Shown: positions 52,301 to 64,000 of the stretch, piece after piece
Layout of the letters: every line of letters begins with the position of its first letter
Position numbering within the stretch: position 1 is the stretch's first letter
Origin: Serinus canaria
Lineage: Eukaryota; Chordata; Aves; Passeriformes; Fringillidae
DNA: 64,000 nucleotides
Direction of reading: 5' to 3'
NCBI RefSeq assembly: GCF_022539315.1
Contig: NC_066332.1
Coordinates: 3,863,001 to 3,927,000 of the forward strand
Translations under genes and position numbers: made by a program
The notes under the pieces: model-generated
The model's input: the letters and a program-made list of their open reading frames with translations, nothing else
What the model was told of the DNA's origin: nothing
Database searches by the model: none

Positions 52301-55300
52301 TAAAGAAATTAGTCCTTTGGAATTCAGATTTGCACCCATCCATCCTCACCTTTGACTGTCTTCTGGCAAACTGAGTTTTTCCAGTTGTCTTAGTTTGGTT
52401 TCAGAAGTTGTCCATATTGGAGCCCAAAACAAGGGAAAAGGTGACCTGGTGCTAGTGAGAAGGGATCAGTAGGTAAGCTCATATGGATGAGTAACAGTTG
52501 GCATTGCAGATCTCTCTGTGATGATGCCTGTCTGTGTCATGGAAGCTGAGTTCTCTCTCCAAGGAGCCCCACCTTGGAGCAGAGGAAGTGCCTGCAGACA
52601 CTTCCTTTTTAAAAAAAAGGCACAAATGCAGATGTTGCTAAAAATGCAGTTTGCGTCAAACCTCTGAGCCCAAGTGGGTTCCCACGCTCAGTTTGTTTTT
52701 CTCCTTGGGCTCTTTCTTAAGTTGCAAAAGTGCTGAGTGGTGAGAGATGGCCTTTGGTGGAGAACCACTTCCCTTTTCTCTCCCTGCCCTTGGTGGTGTC
52801 ACCTCTGCTGACAGTGTCACTGACCCCTTTTTGGTAAGTCGTGGCCCTTGTTTTGCTCGGCACTGAGTTTGTTTCTGTTTTGGGTATCAGAGAAGCCTGT
52901 GCTTGTCTGTGTTTGCTGCCAGCTGACCCTGTGAATACAAATGTCAGTGCAGGGCAATCCTGAGTTATCCTTGCCTTTTCATTTTCCTTGTATGGTTTTG
53001 GTGGGTTTTCTTTATTAGTACCTGGTATTGTGCTTTACACAGCTCTGAGATCTGCCCTCTGTGTGAAGAGAATCAAGCACCTTAATCCTTGCCTAGGAGC
53101 AAAGGTTTAAACTGGAAGCCAAACAATGTTTCCCTCTATTTAATTCATTAATACTGTAGGCAGTTATTACTAGGTGCTTTAAAAAGTAAACAAGGGAAGT
53201 AGAGATGTTGTTTATTGAAAAACAAACTACAGTGAAGGTGAGGGAGGCACTTCCCTGGAGAGGGATGCTAGAGGAATGCAATGCTTTTATCTGGTGTTTG
53301 AGGGAGAAATGCCCAGGGCTGCCAGGCTGCACATAATCCAGCTGTGCACCCAGCTGCTGGCGCACCCTTGGCTGTGAGACTGATGCTTTATTAACCAGGA
53401 CTTTTCTTGTGGGCAGGTGAAGGGTAGGAGGCTGGCAGTGAGAGCGGTCCCCAGAGCAGGTGTGATGCCAGGCTCCAGGCATGCCTCTGGAGAAGGGGAA
53501 ACAGCCAGTTTGAGAAGGGGAGCAGGGAAAGGGAGGGAAGTGGCTTGAGGTGCTGAAAAAATCAGCAGGCTGCTGTGCCTGCCCTCCTGTTACTTCTCCC
53601 ATGCCAGGCCCAGCAGGCTGCGGGGGAATTGCTGCTCTTGCAGTCCTGGCTGCTCCTGAGCTCGCTCACACGTCCCCAGCTGCCCTCTCTCCCTCCTTCC
53701 ACACCTCAGGAATGAGCTAAGTATTGGTGCCTGCTGTGCCACTCCTGCCAGCCTTGGAATTTCCTTTTTGTTTGGTTTGAGTTTTGCAGCTGCTGGATTA
53801 AGGGAAGAGGATGGAGCTGAGCTGGCAGCTGAGGTGTGCAAGGCAGCATTGGCTGCTCATATGAAGACAAAATCTGAGGGGCTCTTGAGGGACTGCACAA
53901 CTCTCTTGTCATGGGGGGCTACAGCTGGAGCCAGGCTTGGCATTGAAATCCCATTGTAGCTGCTTCACACTCTTTTCTGCAGGGCTCTGGTTAATAAATA
54001 CCCCCTAAGAGAAATTGTATTTCTGTAAATCATACAGGTAGTGGACTTCCATTCAAATGTGAAGTACCTTGATACCTTTATTTCCCCTGTGACCACTTTT
54101 TAATCTCCCATTTCATCTAAGGATTATGGTGAGCAGGGTGGGAGGATGTGACCACATGCAGTGCCCCTGTGCTTTGGAGAGGAGGTGACAGCCCAAGGAG
54201 GTTTTGGCCTTTGCCACACTGACCTGTCCTGTGCATTGTGTGGGAGGATGTGCATGGAAGGGCTTCTCCTGCCGAGCCTGTCAGGGAATGGTGCCAACTT
54301 TCTGCCTGTGCTACTTGGCAAGTGCCCGACCAAGGGCTGGGCTGGACAGGACAGAGCCTGCTGTAAGGAGCTGCTCTGATGAGTGAGGAGAACAGACTTT
54401 GGAAAGTCATCCTCAGGCTCTCAATAACTTAATTAAGTGTTTATTAGGATTAAACATTGCCAGCAGCCGTTCAGGTGCCTCCTTGCCTTATTCCTAAAAA
54501 GGTTTTCTCTCCTTTCATGGTGAAGCAGTTTCAAGAGTAAAACAGGAAGGTTCCTTTTTGAGTATTTTCTACTGAGGACTAAGGGTTTCTCCTCTCACCT
54601 GGCTCCTGGCTGAGAGCTGGAAGGCATTGTCCAGGGGGTCATGACAATGCATCCAGTGATTTATCACATCTCTTTGGCACAGCCCCTAAACCAGTAACAC
54701 TTCTCTTTTATGTCCTCAAACCAGTGTACTTGGTGTTTGGGCTTGCAGTTTATGACTGGAGCTGTGCAGTGTGACATCTGGGAAGGCATTTATTAATTTT
54801 CTGCCATCTTTTAAGTTCTGTGTGGATCTCATTTTGTAGTATAATGAGAATTTAGTTTGAACTGTGCAGTGATTTCCTTGTGCAGGAGGAGCTCAGCCCT
54901 GGGCAGCACATCAGGGAGCACAGAATCACTTGTTTCCAGCTGTTACTGCTGGTTAGAAACAGATGCTTCTGAGGGCAGTGTCTGTGCTTTTTGTGCAAAA
55001 GGCTTTAAATAGTTCTGATGTGCCTTGTACAATTTCTACAAAATCTTTTCTGCCTGGGAGAAAAATTGGTACAAGTAGTGATTTCTGTAGGAGTTGCTTA
55101 AGTCCTCTGCTTGCACTGGTTTTCTTCCCAGTGAGCAGAGAATTACAAATAGCACACCACTGGTGGCCTTGAGGCTGCTGCTTCACTGCAGAGGTGAACA
55201 TGGAGCAGAAGGGGTTTTTCCCCCAGCTGTAGTGCCAAGGATTGTGAACTCTTTCATAGGTATGTCCTGAGTAAGTCTTCTGAAAAAGCCTGCTGTGCAG

Positions 55301-58300
55301 TGCAGACAACTGATGACAAGCCTGGGGTGCTGATAAAACCCAGCTCAGCTTTGTTACCTGTGCCAAGTTGGCTTCTTGTCTTCTGCTGTCCTGGACTCAA
55401 CTTCTCCCCAACCATGTTGAGTGTCTTTTAACACCAGTCTGTTCCAGGAGAGTGTTTCAAAGAGCCCTGAAGCTCCTGTAGGCTCTGGCAAGCCAGGTTT
55501 TGTGAAGTATTTCAAAGCCCACATTATGCTTGGAAGCTATTGAGCTGTCAGCAGGGTGAAATCAGTAGTGGATGGCAGCACTTGTTTAGAGCCTTAATTG
55601 CCCTTTTCACAGATATCTTTTCTACCTTTTGTGGTTTTGAAGTGTCTCAGACTGGGGCCTGCTGTTAGTGTCCCACCCAAGGAATCCTTTTTCTTGGTAT
55701 ATTGGGGACAGAATCCAAAGCTGATCTTGCCCTGATGGTTTAGGTGAAGATCATGCCAGGGTCTGTCCAAACAGGATGGACCCAAATGGAGCAGCCATCT
55801 GAGTGTTGCACAGATGATGGCTATTTTTTTGGCCATGTAGTGCATCACAGGCACCAAAATCAGTATCTGCTGAATTTAGTATTAGAGCTACTTCCGACTT
55901 TCCTGTGAATTTGTTGCCTTTCCTCCAAGATTTTCTTTACTGCTTGAATCTCAAAGCAAGAGCTTTGTGTTGCGTGTGTATATTATGGGTTTCTTTTCTA
56001 GACACTGATGCATCTGGGCTTAGAATTCAGGGCAGGTGATGCCAGAGGTGCCAGAAGTGTGCCTTGGCTGCACAGGGAGTGTCCCCACAGCTGGATTTGG
56101 TACGAGGCTCTTGTCTCCATGGAGCTGCTGTTCTCCCAGCAGTGCTGATGGCCATCTCCTGCCCTGCTCCTGCCCTGCGGGAGGTGCTGCCCTCCCTGCC
56201 TGACCTCCTTGTTCCACAGGAATGATCTGCTTTGCCACATTCTTCAGCTGCTCCAGCCCTTTGTATGGGAAATTACTTTCCCTTTCCCTAGTCCTACCAA
56301 GTTACACTTGAAACCCGTGGTTAATGGTCCAAAACAAGGCTCCCCTGGCCTTAGGAGAGGAGGTGACCTCCTGGAAGGATGCACCTGATGGGAATCTCTT
56401 TAGTTCTGCTGCTCTTTCCTTTTCAGGCTGGTGGCTGAGAGCTGGTGATAAGGGAAAGTGATGGAACTGAGACGATTTTTAACCTCCTGGCCCTCTTAGC
56501 TACGTGCTACATTATCCACTAAAAATAGTTGCTAATTCCACGTTCTGGGGGAACCTCAGGCACAGGCTAAAGGATTGCTAATATTAGTGGTTGGCTTTCC
56601 TGATAAAATTAACAGTGTGAAAGCTGTCTGTGAGTGCTGAATTCTTTCTCCTCCTCTGCATCCTAACATCTTTTAACAGTTTTCTTTTGTGGTGAGATTA
56701 TAATGGGAGGAGGAGAATTTATTTTTATCATTAATAATACTATTATTATATTTTAAGTGTCCTTAAGATAACTCGGTGTTTCTCTAGATCAGGCTGTAGG
56801 AAACTGTGTACCTTGAGAACTTGGAGAGGATTCATTTGTCAACCAAAGCTAGAAAGGCTCTGTCAAAATTTTAATGTGAGAATGGTCTAAGCAAATATGT
56901 TCAGTGTGTCAAATTAACTTAATATTTTTTGGTTTTAGCTTTAATATAAGTAGAGAACTTTCTGATCCCTTTTAATTTAGGGTGAGTGATTTTTATCCTT
57001 TTCAAAATTCTGTTTTTATTGAAACATCCAGAGCATGTTTGACATCTGGTTCAATTTTAGGAATAAAGTTCTGGGAGAAACTTTGTCACTCTGGAGGCTG
57101 AGGCTATGACAGCACGGTCTCAACACTGCGGTGTGCTGCAGCCTTGAGAGAAGTCTTTCTGACTCTGTGCATCTGCTTTTCTGGAGCTTGGAAAACTTCA
57201 TTTTTTCATATCCCTGGCAGCAAAATGGAGAGGTGCCCAGAAATGTGCTTGAGCTTAGGGGGAAATCCAACTTTAATACAAGCTTTTCTAATTCTTTTAC
57301 TTCTAAAAATGTAGTCAGAAAATCCTTTGCTAAAGCAGTCAACCCCAAATAATGCAGGGCTTTTTACTCTATTAATTTCCCAGTCCTCATCCCTTAGACG
57401 AAGGGAATAACTAACTAGTTTGATATTTGCTTAAGCGGAGAAAGGAAAAAAGGTTCCTAACCTCTTGCTGAGGACAAAAGTTGTCTTGAAGGACAAGCCA
57501 ACATCTTTTTCAAAGCATGGAGCTGTTGGGATGCACGATGCCAGAGACTCTCCCATCCTGTCTTATCATATTCATCAACCATCCTGTTGACTAGAGAATT
57601 GTTTCTGGCTTTCTTCAAAGCCTCTAGGATTTTCTTATCAATTCTGAGAAAAGCAGGAGCCCTCGAGTATGCAACAGGATGGCTGCATTGCAGAATCTGG
57701 AACGTGTCTTGCTTTTTCCATGAACTGCCGCATCTGCAAGAAAAGGGCTGGAAGATGAACTTAAAATGCCAGTTGTTCCTCAGTACCTGAGAATTCTTCA
57801 TTGCCCCTTTTTACAAACTTCTCTCCTCATGTGACTTCAGAAAGGGCAAAATCAAGTAATGAAGTGATTTCAACAGCATTACAGTTTCTTGCTTTCATGG
57901 TTTATAGGTCTTTGAGAGTTAATCATCATGCAACTCATACAGAGTAGTTTTATGATTTCTTAATCTTTTGTGTACACTAATTTTCTTTTGGCTAACTGCT
58001 GAAGGGAGACATTTGTTTCTGCAGGGCATCAGCTGTGTCTGAACCACAAAGCTCAGGGTTAACAGAGTCCATAATTACCCAGATGCGTGGGCTTGTTCTA
58101 TTCATCACCATTTAGAAATGTGGATCTGTCATCTTGACTTTCAAATCGAAAATGTAGCCATAGGTTAATCCCCTCTGCCTGCTCAGGTTGCACCTCTGCA
58201 GGCAGAGTGGCACCAGCATATGTTCTGCTTTTCAGTGTTTCTCTGTTTGTGTTGTTCTCAGTTATGCTTTGAATGTTTGCAGTACTTACATGGGGGAAAA

Positions 58301-58452
58301 GTTCTTTACCAACTGAACAATTGGGTCTAAATCACTTCATTGCAGAAGAACAGAGCATGCATTCAGTGCTTTTAACCTGTCTCTTCATTGCTTTTTTCCT
58401 TTTTGAAGACAAGACGCTTTTCCTCACTCCCTGTTTGTCTTTTCCCTTGCAG

Positions 58453-58556
58453 CATCAGCGAAAGCTTCCTCACTGTGAAAGGTGCGGCTCTCTTCCTGCC
58501 ACGAGGAAATGGGTCATCCACTCCCAGGATCAGTCACAGGCGCAACAAACATGCAG
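58453..58556 (+). CDS. SSH2: SSH2 coding exon 3
   Basis: A 104-bp exon with acceptor CCCTTGCAG and donor GCAG|GTAAGT. It completes the Ser (or Leu) codon, then encodes ISESFLTVKGAALFLPRG and a Ser/basic stretch ending ISHRRNKHA, plus one base of a Gly codon. The VKGAALFL motif is the conserved start of the SSH-N domain shared by slingshot phosphatases. The family literature links SSH-N to substrate recognition and activation by F-actin. It is the first exon common to both promoters. Confidence 0.95.
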
Positions 58557-61500
58557 GTAAGTGTGGTATAGATGGCTGGGCCTTGTCTGCTCCCTCCTGT
58601 TCCAGAGTTCAGCTTTCTTGAGCTTATTCTCACCTGATGACATGTTTGTCTGGCCCACGTGTATATTAAAGCCTGACCTGCCAGTCTCAATGCTCATAGG
58701 AAAAAAAGTTTTCAAAACTCTCCTGTTCAAACAGGATCCTCAAATGAGTGACATCAGGGCAGCAGTCATGACATGATGGAGACTTGAGAATGAGTAGTGC
58801 CCCACAAAATATCATCCTGTAATTTTAGTGTGAGAGAGGGAGGGGAAGATTGCTTTCCAAAACCGTTGTGCACTGCAGTGGGAAGCCTGAGTTTGTGATA
58901 CGGGGTGAGTAATGGTCCTTCCTAATCTGAAAGGAACCGGTTATGATGGAGGAGAGGGAGGAGGCTTACCAGACTTACCTCCACGTGGGCATGAGGAAAC
59001 CTCTGAGCAAAGTCAGTGTGACTTCTCAGAGGTGTGAGCAGAGTGAGTAATCGAGAGTCACCCTACCTCCTTTATCTGCTGGAAGTTTGATTTGTGTTTT
59101 TGCTTTGACTCTCTTTGAAAAGTTGCTCTGAATATCATAACTCAAACATTTCAGGGTAGGGTTTTTTCATTGGCTATATGGTGCTTAATCACTGGTGGTG
59201 TTTTACAGGCATCAGATAATGTGGGGATTTTTCCCTTCCATAAAGCAATTGGCAGGAAACAAAAATAAATTGAGACCTTCAGATGTTTGCAAATGGGACA
59301 GAGCTAGAAACAGAGACAGGAGTCAACGTGCTTTGCTAGAAGGTGACCAGGAAAAACGTGATTTGGTTTGGTTCCAGGTGTATATCCCTTTGTACTTTGA
59401 CACCATCAGACTGTCATCCACCTCTGCATCTGTCAGAGTTAGGTATGTGATGACTGGCCACCTCAAAATCTGTTTGCAAACATATTTATAGAAAAAGTTC
59501 AAGTCAGAAGGCATTTAATTATATACTTCCACTCAAACATAGCACAAGCGGTACCCAAATTGCTTTGGTGAGATGCATTAATTACCAGTTGTCAAAAGAA
59601 AATGTTCTGAAACTTAAATTAAAGCTGGCCTTTCTGGTCGAGAATGAAGTGAGATGTCCTTTAGTGTGAAAGTAGAGTGAGCAGTCTTTAAAAAGTTTCT
59701 CTTGGCCTTAATTGTTGGTGTTTAATCTCTCCAAAGTCCACTGCTGAAGCCCAGGGTCCCCCTGGCACTGCTGCCTCAGCTTTGCCTTGCTGAGGAAACC
59801 CAAAGATTTTCCTGCTGAACCTCTGCAAGGCAGCACAAACAGCTGTTGAGTCTCTCTGCTTGCCTCATTTACTTGCTCCAGCTGATTTGCATGAGGTCTG
59901 GAGACCTTGGTGGAAAATAATTGCTTGTCTAATCGGCCCAGAGCTCTTGGAAGCCAGATTGCCAAGGAAGCAAATCCGGTGTGTTGTAATTGCTTACAGC
60001 GAGATGTTTGGTGTTGCCGAGGCTGGCTTGCCTAAGGGGTGAGATTTTTGTTCTTAGAAGACTTATTTTACAGGGTGAGATTTAATGAGGCATCACTGCT
60101 TGTCCTTTCCTCAGTTTCCCTGTCTGTCAAGTGATGGGAATTCTCTAGTGGGTTTTTTTATAGTGCTTTGGGGTTTCACTAAAGAGAGTTCCTCGTCTGA
60201 GTGTGCACCAGATTTCTGTGAATTTTTCTGGTATCAGCAGACCAAGGCACCAGGGGATCAGTGTGTCACCTTCCTGAGCAAAACATCTGTGCCACCAGAA
60301 TTAAATCAGTGATGTGGAGAGCGTGGCTGGCACAGTGTGTGCAGCTGCCTCCTTTCTGGGACACCGATAATCCATGCTCAGCTTCCATCCCCATGTGTGC
60401 CGTGACTTATCTCTGGCACACAAAATTAGAAAGGGGTAGAGAGCAGACAAAACTTTCCAGTATGGAATTGCTGCCTATAGATGCAATATTATTTCAAGTG
60501 GCTCCATGAGCATTTTCTAGGAAGGCTGACTGACCTTCCTGACCTGCCTTTTTAATTCATCAGAGGCGCTAGAATCCGCTAGAGCCTGAAGAGTGAATGG
60601 GTAACAGGAAATAATTAATGCTCACACCCATTTCTCTAATCACACCTCCATCAATAAGAATCATTGGCAGATTGACTAGATATGGTACCAGCTGTCCATA
60701 TTCCTCTCCCTGGGTGGTCCTGTGCCACCTGGCAAACCTCTGTGGGATGGTGGGCTTGCTTTTCCACAACAAACAATGCCAGAGGAGGCCAGAAAGGGAT
60801 GTAACTTCCCTGGGGCTTTTGCCATCTCTGGAATACTGTGAATCACTTTTCAGATCCCACCCTTGCCCATGCTTTGCACCTTGCCTGCCAGCTCAAGGAA
60901 ACAAAAGCATCTGCTTGGCACAGGACAATGTGATAGGAAGCAGCAGCCCTGCCATGACTGCCAGCAAAGCCAGCTCTTCACAGGACAGGATGTGATATCT
61001 TTGTGCTGATTCTGGCATGTTAAAGCCTTTCCTTTGGTTTTTCTTAATCCAGGAAGTTTACAAAATGCCTTGTGTGTTTGGGGCTGAAAACCCTGCAAGT
61101 TGATGAAAGCTGGCCAGGGAAGCAATCCTTTACTTTCCAGCTCTGGAGATCCCAAGGCTGGCAGGGAACAGGGAGGAGTGTGGTAAACTTTCTGAGGATG
61201 AAGGATAATGGAGCTCCTTGGCTGAGCCCTGCAGAAAGGGTTGTCGTAGAAACTTCCTCTCTTTAAGTATTAAGATAATTCAGTAGTCCAGGTGATTTTT
61301 TTTTTTTTAAACCTCTGGAAACTTTGGCTCTTAAGAAGTCCCTGAATTACTGGCAGCAATAAGTGGGAGCTGGTACATTTTGGAGAGGGAAAAAGCTGAG
61401 GTGAAGTATCTTTCATTTCAGACTAAGACATGTGGAAGCTTCATGAGTCAAATACTTGCTGAGTTCTTCCAAGCTGTGGGCAGGAGGTGCAAGGGGACCT

Positions 61501-63202
61501 TTCCTTGTTGACTGACAGTTCTCAGCAATTCCCACTGTATTATTAGCTGGAACTTGCTGAAACTGAGCAGTGTTGTCAGGATTTTGCACTGGTGTTGATG
61601 TGGGGAGATCCTGTCATGGCACTCCTGGCAGAACAAGCACCTGATGGATGACTTGGCCTTCCTGAGTACCCTATCTCCATAAATAATTTCTATTTCAGGA
61701 GGCTCGTGCCAGCCACTCCCATGCTGGGAACAATGTTCATGGGTAGGAAGCAGCTTCAGGTGCTTGTTGCTGGTGATACTTTGTGATTTCCCTGGCACTG
61801 CTGAGTGCCTCAGTTTCCCCACCCCCAGTTAAAAATTCATTCCCAGAGCATTGACTCATTCTCCATATGCTGAAATGCAGTTCAAGGAGGAAGGAAGAGG
61901 AGAGCAGGGATTGCAGTGTCCTGTGTAACCTACTCCATGCGAGATTGTCTCCGTCCCATCCAGAGAGGGGCTGCACAGCCCTTCAGCCTTGCTCTTCCAC
62001 CAGCTATAAAAATCATTTGGAAACCAGGTACTCTCACTGGGCAGCCTTTCCTTTCTTCTCCTTCCTATTTTGGTATTTCTGGATGCTGCTCTGTGTCCAA
62101 GCTTTCCTTATTTCTGAGATTTTGTGAAATAACAGGGATTCTGGCACCGCAGAAAGGGAGGTCAGGGGGATTAACCAGCCTTCCTAGAAAAGGTTCTTGT
62201 TGCTGATCCTGCTGAATATTTGCTCCTTGCAGTGTTGCCTAAACTCAGCTTCCTGGCTGTGAGGGAGTGGGAGAGGGTGGAAGAGTAAAGGCTTCTCTTC
62301 TTGCTGATCTGTGCCACCCACCTGGCAGCCCTGTACTCTCCTTTGTGGGAATGCAGATTAATTTTTCCATGTAATAATTGAAAAACCAGCCCCTTGCAGG
62401 AGATGTTGCTGCTGGCTGGTACTCAGGGGATGATGTTGGCTCTCTACATGCCAGAGGTAGTGCTGAGAAGTCAGTGCAGCAGTGCTGGCAGAAAATCATC
62501 TCACTTGTCTTTGACATGCTTGATGTTTTGGGAACCTGTGACACTTGTCTCTTCTTAATAAGACTTAAAATCACAGTCATGCACTAAATTTAATTTTCCT
62601 TTCTTTTTCCTCAGCTTCACCAGGAAAGCTGTTGCAAGTGTTTTCTAGGAAAAAGTTTATAGGTGTTTGATTTTTCAGGTGGCAGTTCTTAGCTGCTCTT
62701 GGGTGGGGTCGGTACATAGCCATAGGTGGGCACATGCTGCTCTAAAGCAGGACTAAATCTCATTCCAAGGAGAGTATACATTTCCCTGGGTAGTATTTCT
62801 GCACTGAGTAATAAGCCAGTATAAAAGAAATGGCAAATTTCTGGTTTGGAGCACGTGGTAGAATGAGATGTTGAACCACAGGGAGGGGTCCATTTCTAAG
62901 TAGGTTGCCTTGTCTGTCAAAGGAACAAAGAGTACCGAAACACTGTTTATTTCTGTAAAAAAAGATAACAGGATTTAGCAGGAGAGAACATGGTAACACA
63001 GGAACAGGTGAGCACACAGAGCAAAGAGCAGCTGACTAAGAGATGACAAAACTCCCATCTCTGAGTAGGTGGGAGTGACAGTGACGACGCTCCTGGTGAC
63101 GTGTCAGGTTTCTCAGTGGACATTTGCTCTAGCTGGACAGCCAGGAACTTGCATGTGGTTTCAAACTATTTTTGTGCATTCACCTTGCCCTCTTGCCCGT
63201 AG
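58557..63202 (+). other. SSH2: SSH2 intron 3 (4.6 kb)
   Basis: Bounded by GT at 58557 and AG at 63201-63202. I see no repeat element or other gene inside, apart from a T-run near 61298. The ORFs present are short and without recognisable domains. Confidence 0.85.
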
Positions 63203-63267
63203 GGGATCTCCAGCAGCACCTGCAGGCCATGTTCATCCTGCTCCGCCCAGAAGACAACATCAGACTG
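63203..63267 (+). CDS. SSH2: SSH2 coding exon 4
   Basis: A 65-bp exon with acceptor TTGCCCGTAG and donor CTG|GTAGGT. Two bases complete Gly, then DLQQHLQAMFILLRP and EDNIRL follow, ending in phase 0. This continues the SSH-N domain; the family sequence goes on with AVRLES, which would start exon 5 beyond the window. HLQxMxxLLRxEDxI is shared with SSH1, and the FILLRPEDN reading fits SSH2. Confidence 0.94.
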
Positions 63268-64000
63268 GTAGGTTGGCTTTCTGCTTATCTCCTGCGAACC
63301 AATGCAAAGGTTAAGCACCACTTGACAAACACACCTGTGTAACTCAGGGAAGCAGTGGTGTGTGTGTATTGGAGTGGTTTCATCAGCAGGTTTGGGGAGT
63401 CTTTGCAACCACAAAGGTAGGGAAGCAGCTAGTTGTGAAGGGCCTGCTTTGGTTGTTCAGTGAGACAAATTGTGTGGCTAAAAGGTTGTCTTTGAACCCC
63501 AAATACTGAGTATCTGTGCTCCCAAAAAATACTGTAACAGTTGCCAGAGAGGATGGGTAAATTATCTTGGTGTCCTGTTTAAATCCAGAGTAGGTGACTT
63601 ATGTCAGACCAGTGTGAGTGAGTCTGCCCTTCTGTGAGAGTTCAGTTGGGTTTCCTCACTATGCTGTCCTGACTTGTGGCATCCCAAAAGGCCATGATTG
63701 AACAGGTGGGAGCATGCAGGATCCCCGTGTAGCCATGCACCTGCACTGTACCTTGATCTTCTGCTTTCCTGGGCTGTTGCCTCCCATAATGATGTAAAAT
63801 GAGGCATTGCTGTTCATAGCATTGATGCACAGTCCTGAAGAGCTCCAGAAGCCAAATGTGAGCAGTGAGGAATTTGCCTGGGACATGTTGAAGTGTTCTA
63901 CAGGGCCAGGCATGACTTCAGTGAGTCTGCACCTTTCAGCACTCAGCAGCCTGAAGTTTGTTTCCTGTGTTTTCTTGGTGCATCTTAGCAACGTCTGCCC
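63268..64000 (+). other. SSH2: SSH2 intron 4, 5' part
   Basis: Starts with GTAGGT and runs off the window. I found no acceptor followed by the expected AVRLES reading. Nothing else is recognisable in it. Confidence 0.8.

Larger units (their letters stand above)
28903..58452 (+). other. SSH2: SSH2 intron 2 (29.5 kb), containing the alternative promoter
   Basis: GT at 28903 and AG at 58451-58452 after TTTTCCCTTGC. It contains the second CpG island and alternative first exon near 40.3 kb, one CR1 fragment, low-complexity tracts (33.0 kb, 35.35 kb, 46.85 kb) and some AT-rich or CpG-rich patches that may be regulatory. I see no other gene in it. Its largest ORFs (200, 192 and 180 codons) have no recognisable domain. 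Confidence 0.85.
990..64000 (+). other. SSH2: SSH2 gene, 5' part (exons 1-4 plus alternative first exon)
   Basis: This is the gene-level entry for slingshot homolog 2, a dual-specificity phosphatase that removes the inhibitory phosphate from cofilin/ADF and so promotes actin filament turnover (known for the family). Exons at 1140, 28859, 58453 and 63203 join into one 92-codon frame with all splice phases consistent. The reading SESFLTVKGAALFLPRG followed by a basic stretch and DLQQHLQAMF distinguishes SSH2 from SSH1, which as I recall has FMVKGAALFLQQG at this place. The window holds only the amino-terminal tail and the start of the SSH-N region. The rest of SSH-N, the DEK_C-like segment and the HCxxGxSRS phosphatase domain must lie downstream. 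The start at 990 is an approximate inferred TSS, not an observed one. Confidence 0.93.

Overview
This window is vertebrate nuclear DNA, most likely from a bird. It carries the 5' part of one protein-coding gene on the + strand, SSH2 (slingshot protein phosphatase 2, a cofilin phosphatase). The identification rests on four short exons whose joined translation gives 92 residues in the order and phase expected for the SSH2 amino terminus. Each exon is bounded by consensus splice sites. The bird assignment is inference: transposable elements are very sparse, the only recognisable one is a diverged CR1 LINE 3' end, and there are GC-rich CpG-island promoters carrying minisatellites. A non-avian reptile cannot be excluded.

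Layout. Positions 1-650 are flanking DNA with no recognised gene. From about 650 to 1530 lies a CpG-island promoter that begins with a 50-bp minisatellite. It holds a two-codon upstream ORF and coding exon 1 (1140-1202). Intron 1 (27.7 kb) holds a TCTCTA microsatellite, a small orphan CpG cluster near 27 kb and low-complexity tracts. Exon 2 (28859-28902) is only 44 bp. Intron 2 (29.5 kb) contains a second CpG island at about 39.9-40.9 kb with its own 30-bp minisatellite and an alternative first coding exon (40304-40359). Exon 3 (58453-58556), intron 3 (4.6 kb), exon 4 (63203-63267) and the start of intron 4 complete the window. The catalytic phosphatase domain lies downstream, outside the window.

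How it works together. Two promoters about 39 kb apart feed the same exon 3. The upstream one gives a leader of exons 1 and 2 (start MALVTVQRSP). The internal one gives an 18-residue leader (start MIPYFSDNAV). Both end in splice phase 2, so both read exon 3 in the same frame. Translation-level features differ: the upstream leader has a strong-context minimal uORF before a weak-context main start, while the internal leader has an out-of-frame upstream ATG whose frame stays open through exons 3 and 4. No prokaryotic, viral, CRISPR or tRNA features were seen. The many other open reading frames are chance ORFs in introns.
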